Position numbers and translations under genes: made by a program | In this document: positions 7,728 to 14,913 of the stretch, piece after piece | Layout: each line of letters starts with the position of its first letter | Numbering within the stretch: position 1 is the stretch's first letter | Notes under the pieces: generated by a model | Told to the model about the DNA's origin: nothing | Database searches by the model: none | Seen by the model: the letters and a program-made list of their open reading frames with translations, nothing else | NCBI GenBank assembly: GCA_001805005.1 | Contig: MHDO01000099.1 | Coordinates: forward strand, 1-20,991 | Reading direction: 5' to 3' | DNA length: 20,991 nt | DNA from: Nitrospinae bacterium RIFCSPLOWO2_12_39_16 | Lineage (GTDB): Bacteria > Nitrospinota > Nitrospinia > UBA9942

Positions 7728-8339
7728 ATGAGAATTGTCATAAATTGGGATTTTCCACAGCCAAGGCTAGTAAAAAAGGTTGTCCAGATTTTAAAGGACG
7801 GCGGAGTAATAGCCTATCCCACAGATACTATTTACGGAATAGGGTGTGATATATTTAATAAGAAGGGGATAGAGAAAATATATCAGATAAAAAAGAGGGA
7901 GAAAAATAAACCCATGAGCTTTATCTGTGCTGATTTAAGCGATATAAGCCATTATGCCATTGTATCTAACTATGCATATAGGATAATGAAGAGGTGTCTG
8001 CCGGGTCCATTTACATTTATCCTTGAGGCGTCTTCAAAGACACCAAAAAAGATAATGAGCAAGAGAAAGACTGTGGGTATAAGGATACCCGACCATAAGA
8101 TATGCCTTGCCATTGTTAAGGAATTAGGACATCCCCTGATTACAACAAGTGCGAATATTTCAACAGAAGAAGAACTGAATAATCCCGACGACATTGAAGA
8201 TAAGCTCGGCCATTTACTTGACCTGATAATTGATGAGGGCCCGCTTATATCAGAGCCATCCACTATAGTTGACCTTACAGGAGATTCACCAACAATATTG
8301 AGAGAGGGAAAAGGAGAGATAAAGAAGATTACAGGATAG
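7728..8339 (+). CDS. YrdC/YciO/Sua5-family protein (threonylcarbamoyl-AMP synthase-like)
   Basis: A 203-residue YrdC-fold protein. It has the fold's signature GGVIAYPTDTIYGIGCD (about 25-41), the KKREKNKPMSFIC nucleotide/phosphate-binding segment (about 54-66), GPFTFILEA, KTVGIRIPDH and the PLITTSANIS loop (about 136-145). Sua5/TsaC enzymes make threonylcarbamoyl-AMP from threonine, bicarbonate and ATP for the universal t6A37 tRNA modification. The PMSFIC and KTVGIRIPDHKI pattern is closest to the YciO branch, whose activity in vivo is less certain. No other YrdC protein is visible here, so it may supply t6A in this organism. It is the only plus-strand gene in the first 14.8 kb, divergent from the activase and convergent with accD. 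Its last residues end just before a shared hairpin. Confidence 0.88.
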   Translation: MRIVINWDFPQPRLVKKVVQILKDGGVIAYPTDTIYGIGCDIFNKKGIEKIYQIKKREKNKPMSFICADLSDISHYAIVSNYAYRIMKRCLPGPFTFILEASSKTPKKIMSKRKTVGIRIPDHKICLAIVKELGHPLITTSANISTEEELNNPDDIEDKLGHLLDLIIDEGPLISEPSTIVDLTGDSPTILREGKGEIKKITG

Positions 8340-8344
8340 AAGTT

Positions 8345-8403
8345 AGTCTAAGAGTCTAAAAGTCTAAAAGTAAAAAACTCTGTGACTCTTAGACTTTTAG
8401 ACT
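8345..8403. terminator. Hairpin between convergent genes, likely two-way terminator
   Basis: AGTCTAAGAGTCTAAAAGTC (8345-8364) pairs with GACTCTTAGACTTTTAGACT (8384-8403): 20 bases with two mismatches around a 19-base loop. It lies between the YciO-type gene ending at 8339 and accD ending at 8397, so it could stop transcription from both sides, though neither side has a clean T-run. It is also one of the word palindromes (word AGTCTAAAAGTC), and the accD stop codon is formed inside its right arm. Confidence 0.55.
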
Positions 8404-9257
8404 GTTGTGTTTGTTCCTTCCAATAAATCCAATATCTTGCCTATTATATTTTTAAGCTCCTTCCTATGAACAACCATATCAATCATCCCGTGTTCAAGGA
8501 GAAACTCTGCCCTCTGAAATCCATCAGGGAGTTTCTGTTTTATTGTCTGCTCAATGACCCTTGGCCCTGCAAATCCAACAAGTGCATTAGGCTCTGCAAT
8601 TATTACATCCCCGAGCATCGCAAAACTCGCAGTAACACCCCCTGTTACAGGGTCAGTTAGGACAGAGATATAAGGAACTTTAGCCTCAGACAATTGTGCA
8701 AGTGCAACTGAGGTCTTTGCCATCTGCATGAGGGAAAGAATCCCCTCCTGCATTCTGGCACCGCCTGAACATGATATGGCAATAAGCGGGTTTTTTTCAG
8801 ATGCCGCCCTTTCAATAGCTCTCGTTATCTTTTCACCGACTACCGAACCCATACTGCCACCCATGAAGCCAAATTCCATTGCACAAATCTGAACCTTATG
8901 CCCGTTTAGTATCCCCTCACCGCATATAACTGCATCACTAATACCTGTCTTTTTTGTATATGTCCTCAATCTATCCTTGTATCTCTTTGTATCTCTGAAT
9001 CTAAGGGGGTCTTGAGGGGTTATACGGCTGTCCATGCCAACAAAACTCCCGTTATCAATTAATAGAGAAATTCTCTGTGAGGCGTTCATCCGGTGGTGGT
9101 GATTACACTTTGGACAGACCCTATAGTTTTTATCAAGCTCAGTCTTATAAATTATCTCCTTACAGCTATCACACTTCAGCCACAGCCCTTCAGGGATATT
9201 GAGCTTTTTAACCTTTAATTTTTCTTTCGGAGTTTTGCTCCTTAAAAACCATGCCAT
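8397..9257 (-). CDS. accD: Acetyl-CoA carboxylase carboxyltransferase subunit beta
   Basis: A 286-residue AccD of normal length. The N-terminal zinc ribbon uses C29, C32, C48 and C51 (LKCDSC and VCPKCNHHH). The crotonase-fold part has the family motifs MEFGFMGGSMGSVVGEK, the oxyanion segment SCSGGARMQEG (about 163-173), and DPVTGGVTASFAMLGD. With AccA it moves carboxyl from carboxybiotin to acetyl-CoA, giving malonyl-CoA for fatty-acid synthesis. It lies 24 bases downstream of leuA, with no recognisable Shine-Dalgarno site before the ATG at 9255-9257, so translation may depend on coupling. The final codons and the TAA stop come from the hairpin word at 8397-8403, suggesting the original 3' end was rewritten. 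accA is not in the window. Confidence 0.96.
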   Translation of the reverse strand: MAWFLRSKTPKEKLKVKKLNIPEGLWLKCDSCKEIIYKTELDKNYRVCPKCNHHHRMNASQRISLLIDNGSFVGMDSRITPQDPLRFRDTKRYKDRLRTYTKKTGISDAVICGEGILNGHKVQICAMEFGFMGGSMGSVVGEKITRAIERAASEKNPLIAISCSGGARMQEGILSLMQMAKTSVALAQLSEAKVPYISVLTDPVTGGVTASFAMLGDVIIAEPNALVGFAGPRVIEQTIKQKLPDGFQRAEFLLEHGMIDMVVHRKELKNIIGKILDLLEGTNTTV

Positions 9258-9270
9258 AAAAAAAGTTTAT

Positions 9271-9313
9271 GAGTTATTGAGTTAAACTCTCAAACTCTTC
9301 AACTCTTTAACTC
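9271..9313. repeat. Word palindrome, GAGTTATTGAGTT type, overlapping the leuA 3' end
   Basis: GAGTTATTGAGTTAAA (9271-9286) faces the inverse words CTCTCAAACTCTTCAACTCT continuing to 9313. The right arm lies inside leuA and encodes its last residues (VKELKSLRV). Confidence 0.6.
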
Positions 9314-10829
9314 CCTTAACTTTTGTTTTCCCTGCCACTTTATTCACTGCGTTGAGATATGCCTTTGCACTCGCCTCAATAACATCGGTGCTTGCACCCT
9401 TCCCTGTAACCATTTCGCCATTGAAGCTGACCTTCACAACCACCTCACCAATTGCATCCTTACCGCCTGTCACTGCCCTGATTGAGTAAGAGATAAGTTT
9501 TCCCGGTATCCCTGTAATCCTCTCTATTGCCTTATAGGTGGCATCTACAGGACCATCACCTATTGCAGCATCCTGAATAATCTGCTCCCCTTTCTTAAGT
9601 TTAATAGTTGCAGTTGGAAGGGTCTGATTTCCAGTAGTAGTCTGTATATATTCTAATTTATACACCTCTTCTACCTTCGCAATCTCATCCTCTACAATAG
9701 CTTCAAGGTCTTCATTAAATATCTCCTTCTTCATATCAGCAAGCTTCTTAAATCTGATGAATGCCTTGTCCAAATTTACATTATTGAGTTTAATTCCAAG
9801 GTCTTCAAGTCTCTTTGAAAATGCATGCCTCCCCGAATGTTTTCCGAGGACGAGCTTGCTTTTTGTAAGCCCTATGGATTCAGGCGTCATGATTTCATAA
9901 GTAGTCCTCTCCTTTAATACACCATCCTGATGAATCCCTGATTCGTGGGCAAATGCATTCTCCCCTACTATAGCCTTATTCGGCTGGACTGAGATACCAG
10001 TAATTGTGGAGAGGAGTCTGCTTGTCTTATAAATCTCTTTTGTCCTTATACCTGTAGCATGATGCAGAAAATCTTTTCTAACCTTTAGTGCCATCACAAC
10101 CTCTTCAAGAGAGGCATTCCCCGCCCTCTCCCCTATGCCGTTTATTGTGCACTCTATCTGCCTCGCACCATTCTGAACAGCGCTTATTGAATTAGAAACT
10201 GCAAGCCCAAGGTCATTATGGCAGTGAACGCTGATAATCGCCTTATCTATATTGGAAACATTCTCTTTAATAGTTTTTATCATCTTTCCAAATTCATAAG
10301 GAATTGCATAGCCGACAGTATCAGGGATATTCACTGTTGTTGCACCTGAATCAATAACAGCCTCAAGAACAAGGCAGAGGTAATCTATATCACTCCTCAC
10401 TGCATCCATTGCAGAGAACTCCACATCATCAGTATATTTCTTTGCATGTTTGACTCCCTTTACTGCATCATCAAGCACCTCTTCCCTCCCCTTTTTTAAT
10501 TGATACTTCAGGTGTATATCCGATGTGGCAACAAATGTATGAATCCTGTTCTTCTTTGCAAATTTTAATGCCTCCCATGCACGGTCTATATCTTTTACAA
10601 TAACCCTTGAAAGACCTGCGATTGTCGGACCCTTTACATTTCTTGCAATCTCCCTGACAGCTTCAAAATCACCTTCTGAGGCAATAGGAAAACCTGCCTC
10701 AATGACATCTACATTGAGCCTTGCAAGCTGTTTCGCTATGATAATCTTTTCTTCAATATTCATACTGAAACCCGGTGATTGCTCACCGTCTCTCAGTGTT
10801 GTATCAAATATTAGTATTTTATTACTCAC
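9282..10829 (-). CDS. leuA: 2-isopropylmalate synthase
   Basis: A 515-residue LeuA of the usual long type, the first committed step of leucine synthesis: acetyl-CoA plus 2-oxoisovalerate gives 2-isopropylmalate. The TIM-barrel catalytic domain opens with FDTTLRDGEQSPGFSM (about 8-23), followed by the HCHNDLGLAV metal-binding strand (about 203-212) and GIGERAGNASLEEV. The flexible middle contains HESGIHQDGVLK. The C-terminal LeuA regulatory domain (about 390-500) includes IGDGPVDATYKAIERI, so leucine feedback is expected. The start is GTG at 10827-10829, chosen because a strong GGGAGGT site lies 5-6 bases upstream and the protein begins MSNKILIFDTT. The final nine residues are encoded by the word palindrome at 9271-9313. 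It follows pssA and precedes accD on the same strand. Confidence 0.96.
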   Translation of the reverse strand: MSNKILIFDTTLRDGEQSPGFSMNIEEKIIIAKQLARLNVDVIEAGFPIASEGDFEAVREIARNVKGPTIAGLSRVIVKDIDRAWEALKFAKKNRIHTFVATSDIHLKYQLKKGREEVLDDAVKGVKHAKKYTDDVEFSAMDAVRSDIDYLCLVLEAVIDSGATTVNIPDTVGYAIPYEFGKMIKTIKENVSNIDKAIISVHCHNDLGLAVSNSISAVQNGARQIECTINGIGERAGNASLEEVVMALKVRKDFLHHATGIRTKEIYKTSRLLSTITGISVQPNKAIVGENAFAHESGIHQDGVLKERTTYEIMTPESIGLTKSKLVLGKHSGRHAFSKRLEDLGIKLNNVNLDKAFIRFKKLADMKKEIFNEDLEAIVEDEIAKVEEVYKLEYIQTTTGNQTLPTATIKLKKGEQIIQDAAIGDGPVDATYKAIERITGIPGKLISYSIRAVTGGKDAIGEVVVKVSFNGEMVTGKGASTDVIEASAKAYLNAVNKVAGKTKVKGVKELKSLRV

Positions 10830-10861
10830 AGACTACCTCCCTCAAAACATTTAGAACGCCA

Positions 10862-10946
10862 ATTTCACGAATTGACTAATGGCACGAAAAAAGTCAAAGT
10901 CTTACTTAATTATTTGTGTGATTCGTCTATCCGTGTCATTCGTGTT
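10862..10946. repeat. Word palindrome, CACGAAT type, overlapping the pssA 3' end
   Basis: The left arm carries TTTCACGAATTGACTAATGG and the right arm carries the inverse words GTGTGATTCGTCTATCCGTG then TCATTCGTGTTAA. The right arm (10913-10946) is coding: it gives the last 11-12 residues of pssA (TRMTRIDESHK). It shares its word with the element at 1804-1932. Confidence 0.6.
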
Positions 10947-11674
10947 AAATCTTCTGCCTCCTCCGGTTTTATCTTTTTATGAAACAGCAGCCGTTCTACC
11001 GGACCAGATAAGGCATATATAACAGTTATTACAAAAAGCATCAGCTCAGGTATCGTTGCTATAATATAAATAAATAAGATTGCAAATACCAAAATATTAA
11101 AGGGCTTTTTCTTTCTTAAATAGAGCCTTTTAAAACTTCTGTACCTTATATTACTCACCATCAGGAAAGCGAGTATATATACTGTCATTACCAAAATAAA
11201 TGGCTCTATCTTTTCCACAAATAGCAGGTCTTTTGCCATTATCACAGTAGAAGCAATTACACCAGCTGCAGCCGGAATCGGAAGCCCTGTAAAGTCAAGG
11301 TTTCTCACATCTGATGTATCCTGAACATTATATCGGGCAAGCCTTAATGCACCACAAATAACAAATAAAAATGCCGCAAGCCAGCCGATTCTGCCAAATG
11401 GCTGTAAGACCCATGAATATACCAGCAGACCCGGTGCCAGCCCAAAGGATATAAGGTCTGATAGAGAATCGTATTCCAATCCAAAATCACTGGAAGAATG
11501 GGTAAGCCTTGCAATCTTCCCATCAAGCCCATCAAAGATAATTGCAATAATAATCGCTACTGCGGCATGATAAAACTGCTGATTGAATACTGAAATTATG
11601 GCATAGAACCCGCAGAAGAAATTTCCAGTGGTAAACAAATTCGGGATTATATAAACACCTTTTTTAAGTTTCAT
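10910..11674 (-). CDS. pssA: CDP-diacylglycerol-serine O-phosphatidyltransferase
   Basis: A 254-residue integral membrane enzyme that makes phosphatidylserine from CDP-diacylglycerol and serine. The complete CDP-alcohol phosphotransferase motif is present at about residues 48-73, DGLDGKIARLTHSSSDFGLE followed by YDSLSD, with both aspartate pairs. There are six to eight hydrophobic segments, including a late pair at about 190-230. It overlaps psd by four bases (ATGA, 11671-11674), so the two are translationally coupled, and its product is the direct substrate of Psd. The last 11 residues are polar and encoded by a repeat word, so the natural C-terminus probably ended earlier; this should not affect the active site. 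The ATG start is at 11672-11674. Confidence 0.95.
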   Translation of the reverse strand: MKLKKGVYIIPNLFTTGNFFCGFYAIISVFNQQFYHAAVAIIIAIIFDGLDGKIARLTHSSSDFGLEYDSLSDLISFGLAPGLLVYSWVLQPFGRIGWLAAFLFVICGALRLARYNVQDTSDVRNLDFTGLPIPAAAGVIASTVIMAKDLLFVEKIEPFILVMTVYILAFLMVSNIRYRSFKRLYLRKKKPFNILVFAILFIYIIATIPELMLFVITVIYALSGPVERLLFHKKIKPEEAEDLTRMTRIDESHK

Positions 11675-12309
11675 ACCTTTAATCTCCCTATGATATTTAT
11701 TCCACCCTTTATCTTATCTCCCACCTTTACATTTAGTTCAGTATTAGGAGGCAGAAAAATATCCACCCTTGAGCCGAATCTGATTAAGCCGTATCTCATC
11801 CCTCTTTCAACTCTATCCCCTTCCTTTACCCAGCAAACTATCCTTCTTGCAATAAGCCCTGCAATCTGTTTAACCAAAACCTTTTCCCCGTTTTGGGATT
11901 CAATTAAAATTGAATTCTGCTCATTCAAAAGTGATGCCTTATCATCAAAGGCGGCAAGGAATTTACCGTGATTATATACAACTTTTTTTATCACACCCTC
12001 ATAAGGGGCACGGTTTACATGGACATTGAATATGGAGAGAAAAATACTTATACAAACCGCATCCCCGCCATATATTGTATCATCTTTTACTGTCTGAATC
12101 TTCACCACCCTGCCATCAGCAGGTGATACAACTATCCCCTTACCCTCTAAAATCTTTCTCTCAGGGTCACGGAAAAAACTAATTATAAATATAGTCAATA
12201 TGCTGAGTACTATTGAGAGGATTAAGAATTTAAAATATATAACTATAGCTGATAGAATGAGCAGGGGGATTATAAATCTAAAACCATCAGAGACTATAGA
12301 AATTCGCAT
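11671..12309 (-). CDS. psd: Phosphatidylserine decarboxylase proenzyme, short form
   Basis: A 212-residue decarboxylase that turns phosphatidylserine into phosphatidylethanolamine. Two N-terminal membrane helices (about 10-45) anchor it. Motifs are FFRDPER (about 46-51), SPADGRV (62-68), FLSIFNVHVNRAP (90-102) and the self-cleavage site RFGSRVDIFLPPN near residues 177-189. Cleavage between G179 and S180 would create the pyruvoyl group. This is the compact PSD type common in anaerobic bacteria and archaea, not the longer E. coli type. It overlaps pssA by four bases downstream and follows ilvC after a gap of about 140 bases that holds a large inverted repeat. No good Shine-Dalgarno site is seen before the ATG at 12307-12309. 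Confidence 0.95.
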   Translation of the reverse strand: MRISIVSDGFRFIIPLLILSAIVIYFKFLILSIVLSILTIFIISFFRDPERKILEGKGIVVSPADGRVVKIQTVKDDTIYGGDAVCISIFLSIFNVHVNRAPYEGVIKKVVYNHGKFLAAFDDKASLLNEQNSILIESQNGEKVLVKQIAGLIARRIVCWVKEGDRVERGMRYGLIRFGSRVDIFLPPNTELNVKVGDKIKGGINIIGRLKV

Positions 12310-12327
12310 GTCAACTTTAAGTATACT

Positions 12328-12440
12328 GCTGCAAAAACTTTTTCTGAACGACTTCTTAATTTTTCTTTTTGTTCCATAGTGTAATTTGAAAAATAGAGCA
12401 AAAGGAAAATTAACGGAAGTGAGAAAAAAGTTTTTGCAGC
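12328..12440. repeat. Large imperfect inverted repeat between ilvC and psd
   Basis: GCTGCAAAAACTTTTT (12328-12343) matches AAAAAGTTTTTGCAGC (12425-12440). The pairing continues less perfectly through about 45 bases on each side (…CTTCTTAATTTTTCTTTTTG against CAAAAGGAAAATTAACGGAAG), leaving a loop of about 20 bases. It is MITE-like in size with clean outer ends and no coding capacity. No other copy exists in the window. Confidence 0.65.
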
Positions 12441-12450
12441 ATTGTAGAAT

Positions 12451-13452
12451 TTAGCTTATCTTTTTCCCAATCCACCCCATCATCTTCCTCAACTTCTCTC
12501 CGACCTCTTCAATCTTATGCTCTGCACCTTTTTTAAGAAGGGCGTTGTAAACAGGGCGGTTAGCCTGATTCTCCACTATCCATTCTTTTGCAAATTCCCC
12601 TGATTGGATTTCTTGTAAAATCTTTTTCATCTCTCTACGTGTCTCATCTGTTATAACCCTTGGACCCCTTGTAATATCACCGTATTTAGCAGTCTCACTG
12701 ATGGAATATCTCATATTACTGATGCCTCCTTCATAGATTAAATCTACAATCAGCTTCAATTCATGAAGGCACTCAAAATAGGCAACCTCTGGCTGATAAC
12801 CTGCCTTTACAAGAGTATCAAAACCTGCCCTTATCAATTCTGAAGCACCGCCGCACAAGACTGCCTGCTCTCCAAATAAATCAGTCTCGGTCTCCTCTTT
12901 AAATGTAGTCTCAATTACTCCTGCCCTTGTCCCGCCAATGCCTTTTGCATAGGCAAGTCCTATATTTTTTGCCTTTCCTGTGGCATTCTGATGGACTGCA
13001 ATGAGACATGGGACACCTTTACCCTCTGTATAAACCCTGCGGACAAGATGCCCTGGACCCTTTGGTGCTACCATGAATACATCTATATCTTTTGGCGGGA
13101 CAATCTGACCGAAGTGGATATTGAATCCATGGGCAAAGGCAATTGCATTCCCCTTTTTTAGATTCGGCTTTATATCGTTTTCAAAGACCTCTCTCTGTTT
13201 TGTATCGGGAATCAGCATCATGATAATATCTGCCTTTTTAACAGCATCAGATACGGTTTCCACTTTAAGACCCGAACCTTTTGCCTTATTCCAGTAATCA
13301 CTCCCTTTTCTTAAACCCACAATTACATTTTGTCCACTTTCCTTTAAATTTAGAGCATGGGCATGCCCCTGACTCCCGTAACCAATAACCGCAATTGTCT
13401 TACCTTTCAAATACTTTAAATCCGCATCCTTCTCATAATAAATCTTTGCCAT
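12451..13452 (-). CDS. ilvC: Ketol-acid reductoisomerase (NADP+), class I
   Basis: A 333-residue short-form KARI of the valine, leucine and isoleucine pathway. It isomerises and reduces 2-acetolactate or 2-aceto-2-hydroxybutyrate. The N-terminal Rossmann domain has GYGSQGHAHALNLKESG (about 24-40), and GLRKGS shortly after, whose R and S suit the NADPH phosphate. The knotted C-terminal domain has the Mg-binding EETETDLFGEQAVLCGG (about 186-202) and the CLHELKLIVDLIYEGG segment. The ATG (13450-13452) has a clear AAAGGAG site at 13460-13466. It heads the ilvC-psd-pssA-leuA-accD run, an order also known from Geobacter-like bacteria. leuA lies nearby but is separated by the two phospholipid genes. 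ilvB/ilvN are not to the right, where they would be expected. Confidence 0.97.
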   Translation of the reverse strand: MAKIYYEKDADLKYLKGKTIAVIGYGSQGHAHALNLKESGQNVIVGLRKGSDYWNKAKGSGLKVETVSDAVKKADIIMMLIPDTKQREVFENDIKPNLKKGNAIAFAHGFNIHFGQIVPPKDIDVFMVAPKGPGHLVRRVYTEGKGVPCLIAVHQNATGKAKNIGLAYAKGIGGTRAGVIETTFKEETETDLFGEQAVLCGGASELIRAGFDTLVKAGYQPEVAYFECLHELKLIVDLIYEGGISNMRYSISETAKYGDITRGPRVITDETRREMKKILQEIQSGEFAKEWIVENQANRPVYNALLKKGAEHKIEEVGEKLRKMMGWIGKKIS

Positions 13453-13469
13453 TAAATTTCTCCTTTCAA

Positions 13470-13498
13470 ATTATAATATTTCCAAAATAAAATCCCAA
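13470..13498 (-). promoter_or_regulatory. Possible ilvC promoter
   Basis: On the minus strand TATAAT (13470-13475) lies 17 bases after TTGGGA (13493-13498). The predicted start of transcription falls inside the ilvC Shine-Dalgarno site, which argues against it, so this is a tentative call. The rest of the 13453-13614 gap is AT-rich with no gene seen. Confidence 0.3.
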
Positions 13499-13614
13499 AT
13501 AATGGGGTCTATAAACAAATTTTATTTATTTTACCACAGAGCCGTGGATAAGAGAATAAAAAAATCCGAGGTATGATATATTATAAATGTGGGAGAGGGT
13601 ATAGGACTATTTAA

Positions 13615-14043
13615 TCAAAAATTATCTTCCAGACTTTTTCCATAAATGGCAACAATAGCAATTCCACCCAAAGATCCCTGAATAAGACCATGCAGCCAGC
13701 CTGCGATAACAAGCATAAAAGGTATCGGGCTCATAACATAAAAGAATATTTCTCCTGCAAATCTTGCAACAAGCCAGAGTATTAATCCAAATATCAAACC
13801 CTTTTGAATCCCTGTACCGGGAATACCTTTATATAAAATAGCAAAGGCAAGTGCCACCATCAGACCGCTAAAAATATCTGCCAACGGCATACCTATTCGC
13901 ATGTGCAGGCTATCCATCGGTCTCCAGACCTGATGAGCCTCTGCCATCCACTTCATGAATAACACCCCATAAATAACCCAGCCAAAAATCTCGCCGATGA
14001 TTCCAAAACATACACCGCCCAAAATCCCTCTCAATATTTTCAT
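13615..14043 (-). CDS. Small four-helix membrane protein, unknown function
   Basis: A 142-residue hydrophobic protein with four predicted membrane segments (about 8-30, 53-70, 82-105 and 108-134) and little soluble sequence. The loop between helices one and two carries the polar stretch EAHQVWRPMDSLHMRIG, the most likely functional or lipid-head-group site; helices three and four are Gly-rich. No family name is recognised. It has a strong GGGAGG site before the ATG (14041-14043), ends within the AT-rich gap upstream of ilvC, and codon use resembles the core genes. It marks the right edge of the housekeeping block. A broken winged-helix-like gene lies just upstream on the same strand. It looks like a real, expressed gene rather than a chance frame. 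Confidence 0.75.
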   Translation of the reverse strand: MKILRGILGGVCFGIIGEIFGWVIYGVLFMKWMAEAHQVWRPMDSLHMRIGMPLADIFSGLMVALAFAILYKGIPGTGIQKGLIFGLILWLVARFAGEIFFYVMSPIPFMLVIAGWLHGLIQGSLGGIAIVAIYGKSLEDNF

Positions 14044-14066
14044 TTTTTCACCTCCCAGATATAAAA

Positions 14067-14479
14067 TTATCTTAATATTTTCAATCCCAAGAAGCGATAT
14101 TTTTCATCAAAATCAAAGATAATTGGAAAATTTCTACCGATAAAGTCCATACTTTTAAACAGATTTTTTAACTCCTTTTCACCCCTTCAGGAGTTAATCT
14201 CCACCCATCGGTTTCTTTGCTTGCCGATGTAGCACCTGCTCTTCCTTTAACCAATATAGGACCCTTATTTTTTTTGCTTTTCAGGTTTTTCAATGTAACT
14301 CGTGCAATTTCTTTATCTGGATATTGTTTAAAATATTTTGACTATGTCCACGAAAACTTTTCTGGAGATAACTTAAAGCATTCCATTGCTATATCTTCTG
14401 TATGGATTTTTTTCTCTACGCCACCCAACTTAAAGATAGCATAAATAACGATATCATTATTTGATAAATCTTGAGCCAT
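14067..14479 (-). pseudogene. Broken winged-helix-like hypothetical gene
   Basis: Reading the minus strand from the ATG at 14477-14479 (GGAG site seven bases upstream) gives MAQDLSNNDIVIYAIFKLGG, continuing to SPEKFSWT, then an in-frame TAG. The same frame continues with a coherent helix-rich sequence (KQYPDKEIARVTLKNLKSKK), then KGPILVKGRAG and TDGWRLTPEGVK. This ends at a second stop that one added A would bypass, leading into ELKNLFKSMDFIGRNFPIIF and a final TAA at 14067. A nonsense change plus a one-base frameshift indicates a decayed gene. The layout (helical N-terminus, LTPEGV strand turn) resembles small winged-helix DNA-binding proteins. It starts a few bases after the 72-residue gene next to it, with which it probably formed a two-gene unit. 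If TAG is read through or the window has sequence errors, it could still be functional. Confidence 0.6.
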
Positions 14480-14496
14480 CGTTTTCTCCATATTCT

Positions 14497-14715
14497 TCAC
14501 AATTTAAACCTCTCCCTTTTCCCAGCCAGAAATTTAGCTTTGGTTAGTTTGAGCTGCTTTTCAATCTCGGAGAAAATTTTATTTACCTCTTCCTCGGTAT
14601 ATTCATAAGAACTCTTATTGGAGCAGTTTCCGAGTATCCTTATTTTTTCAAGAATTTCATTTGTTCTCTTTGATGCCAACCTTCTAAACCGTTCATTTCT
14701 GCTTTCCTGTTTCAT
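14497..14715 (-). CDS. Small charged helical protein, partner of the broken gene
   Basis: A 72-residue protein beginning MKQESRNERFRRLASKRTNE. The start at 14713-14715 is chosen over an earlier in-frame codon because a GGGAG site lies six to seven bases before it. It is rich in Arg, Lys and Glu and mostly helical, with a conserved-looking centre LGNCSNKSSYEYTEEEVNKI and a basic end, KFLAGKRERFKL. I recall similar short proteins encoded beside winged-helix-like genes in accessory regions, but no function is known to me. It has its own strong promoter (14746-14774). Its stop is 18 bases from the start of the broken downstream gene. It may be a DNA- or protein-binding regulator; this is inference. 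Confidence 0.65.
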   Translation of the reverse strand: MKQESRNERFRRLASKRTNEILEKIRILGNCSNKSSYEYTEEEVNKIFSEIEKQLKLTKAKFLAGKRERFKL

Positions 14716-14745
14716 AAATCTCCCAAATAATAAAATTATGTTTAA

Positions 14746-14774
14746 AACATAGCACAACTATATATTAATGTCAA
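14746..14774 (-). promoter_or_regulatory. Promoter of the small helical gene
   Basis: Minus-strand TTGACA (14769-14774), a 17-base spacer and TATGTT (14746-14751) preceded by TGC, an extended -10. The leader would be about 25-30 bases and include the GGGAG site. The AT-rich DNA between this promoter and the divergent toxin-antitoxin promoter has two similar words (TTAACTATTTACATA and TTTACTATTTAGATA) that could be operators. Confidence 0.6.
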
Positions 14775-14878
14775 GTAAATATTTTAACTATTTACATAAA
14801 TACTGAAATATAATTTTACTATTTAGATATAATATTAAACTTTTAAGATTAAATTCTCCCTATATTGATTTTTTGTTA

Positions 14879-14907
14879 TTGACAATACAACCTTATGGCT
14901 GTAACAT
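14879..14907 (+). promoter_or_regulatory. Promoter of the HigBA-like operon
   Basis: TTGACA (14879-14884), 17-base spacer, TAACAT (14902-14907). Transcription would start close to 14914, the A of the toxin ATG, so the transcript would be leaderless. No Shine-Dalgarno site precedes the toxin start. Confidence 0.55.
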
Positions 14908-14913
14908 TTATTG

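Noticed and set aside
14217..14444. A 75-residue plus-strand reading frame
   Set aside because: It is antisense to the broken winged-helix-like gene and has no Shine-Dalgarno site or recognisable sequence.
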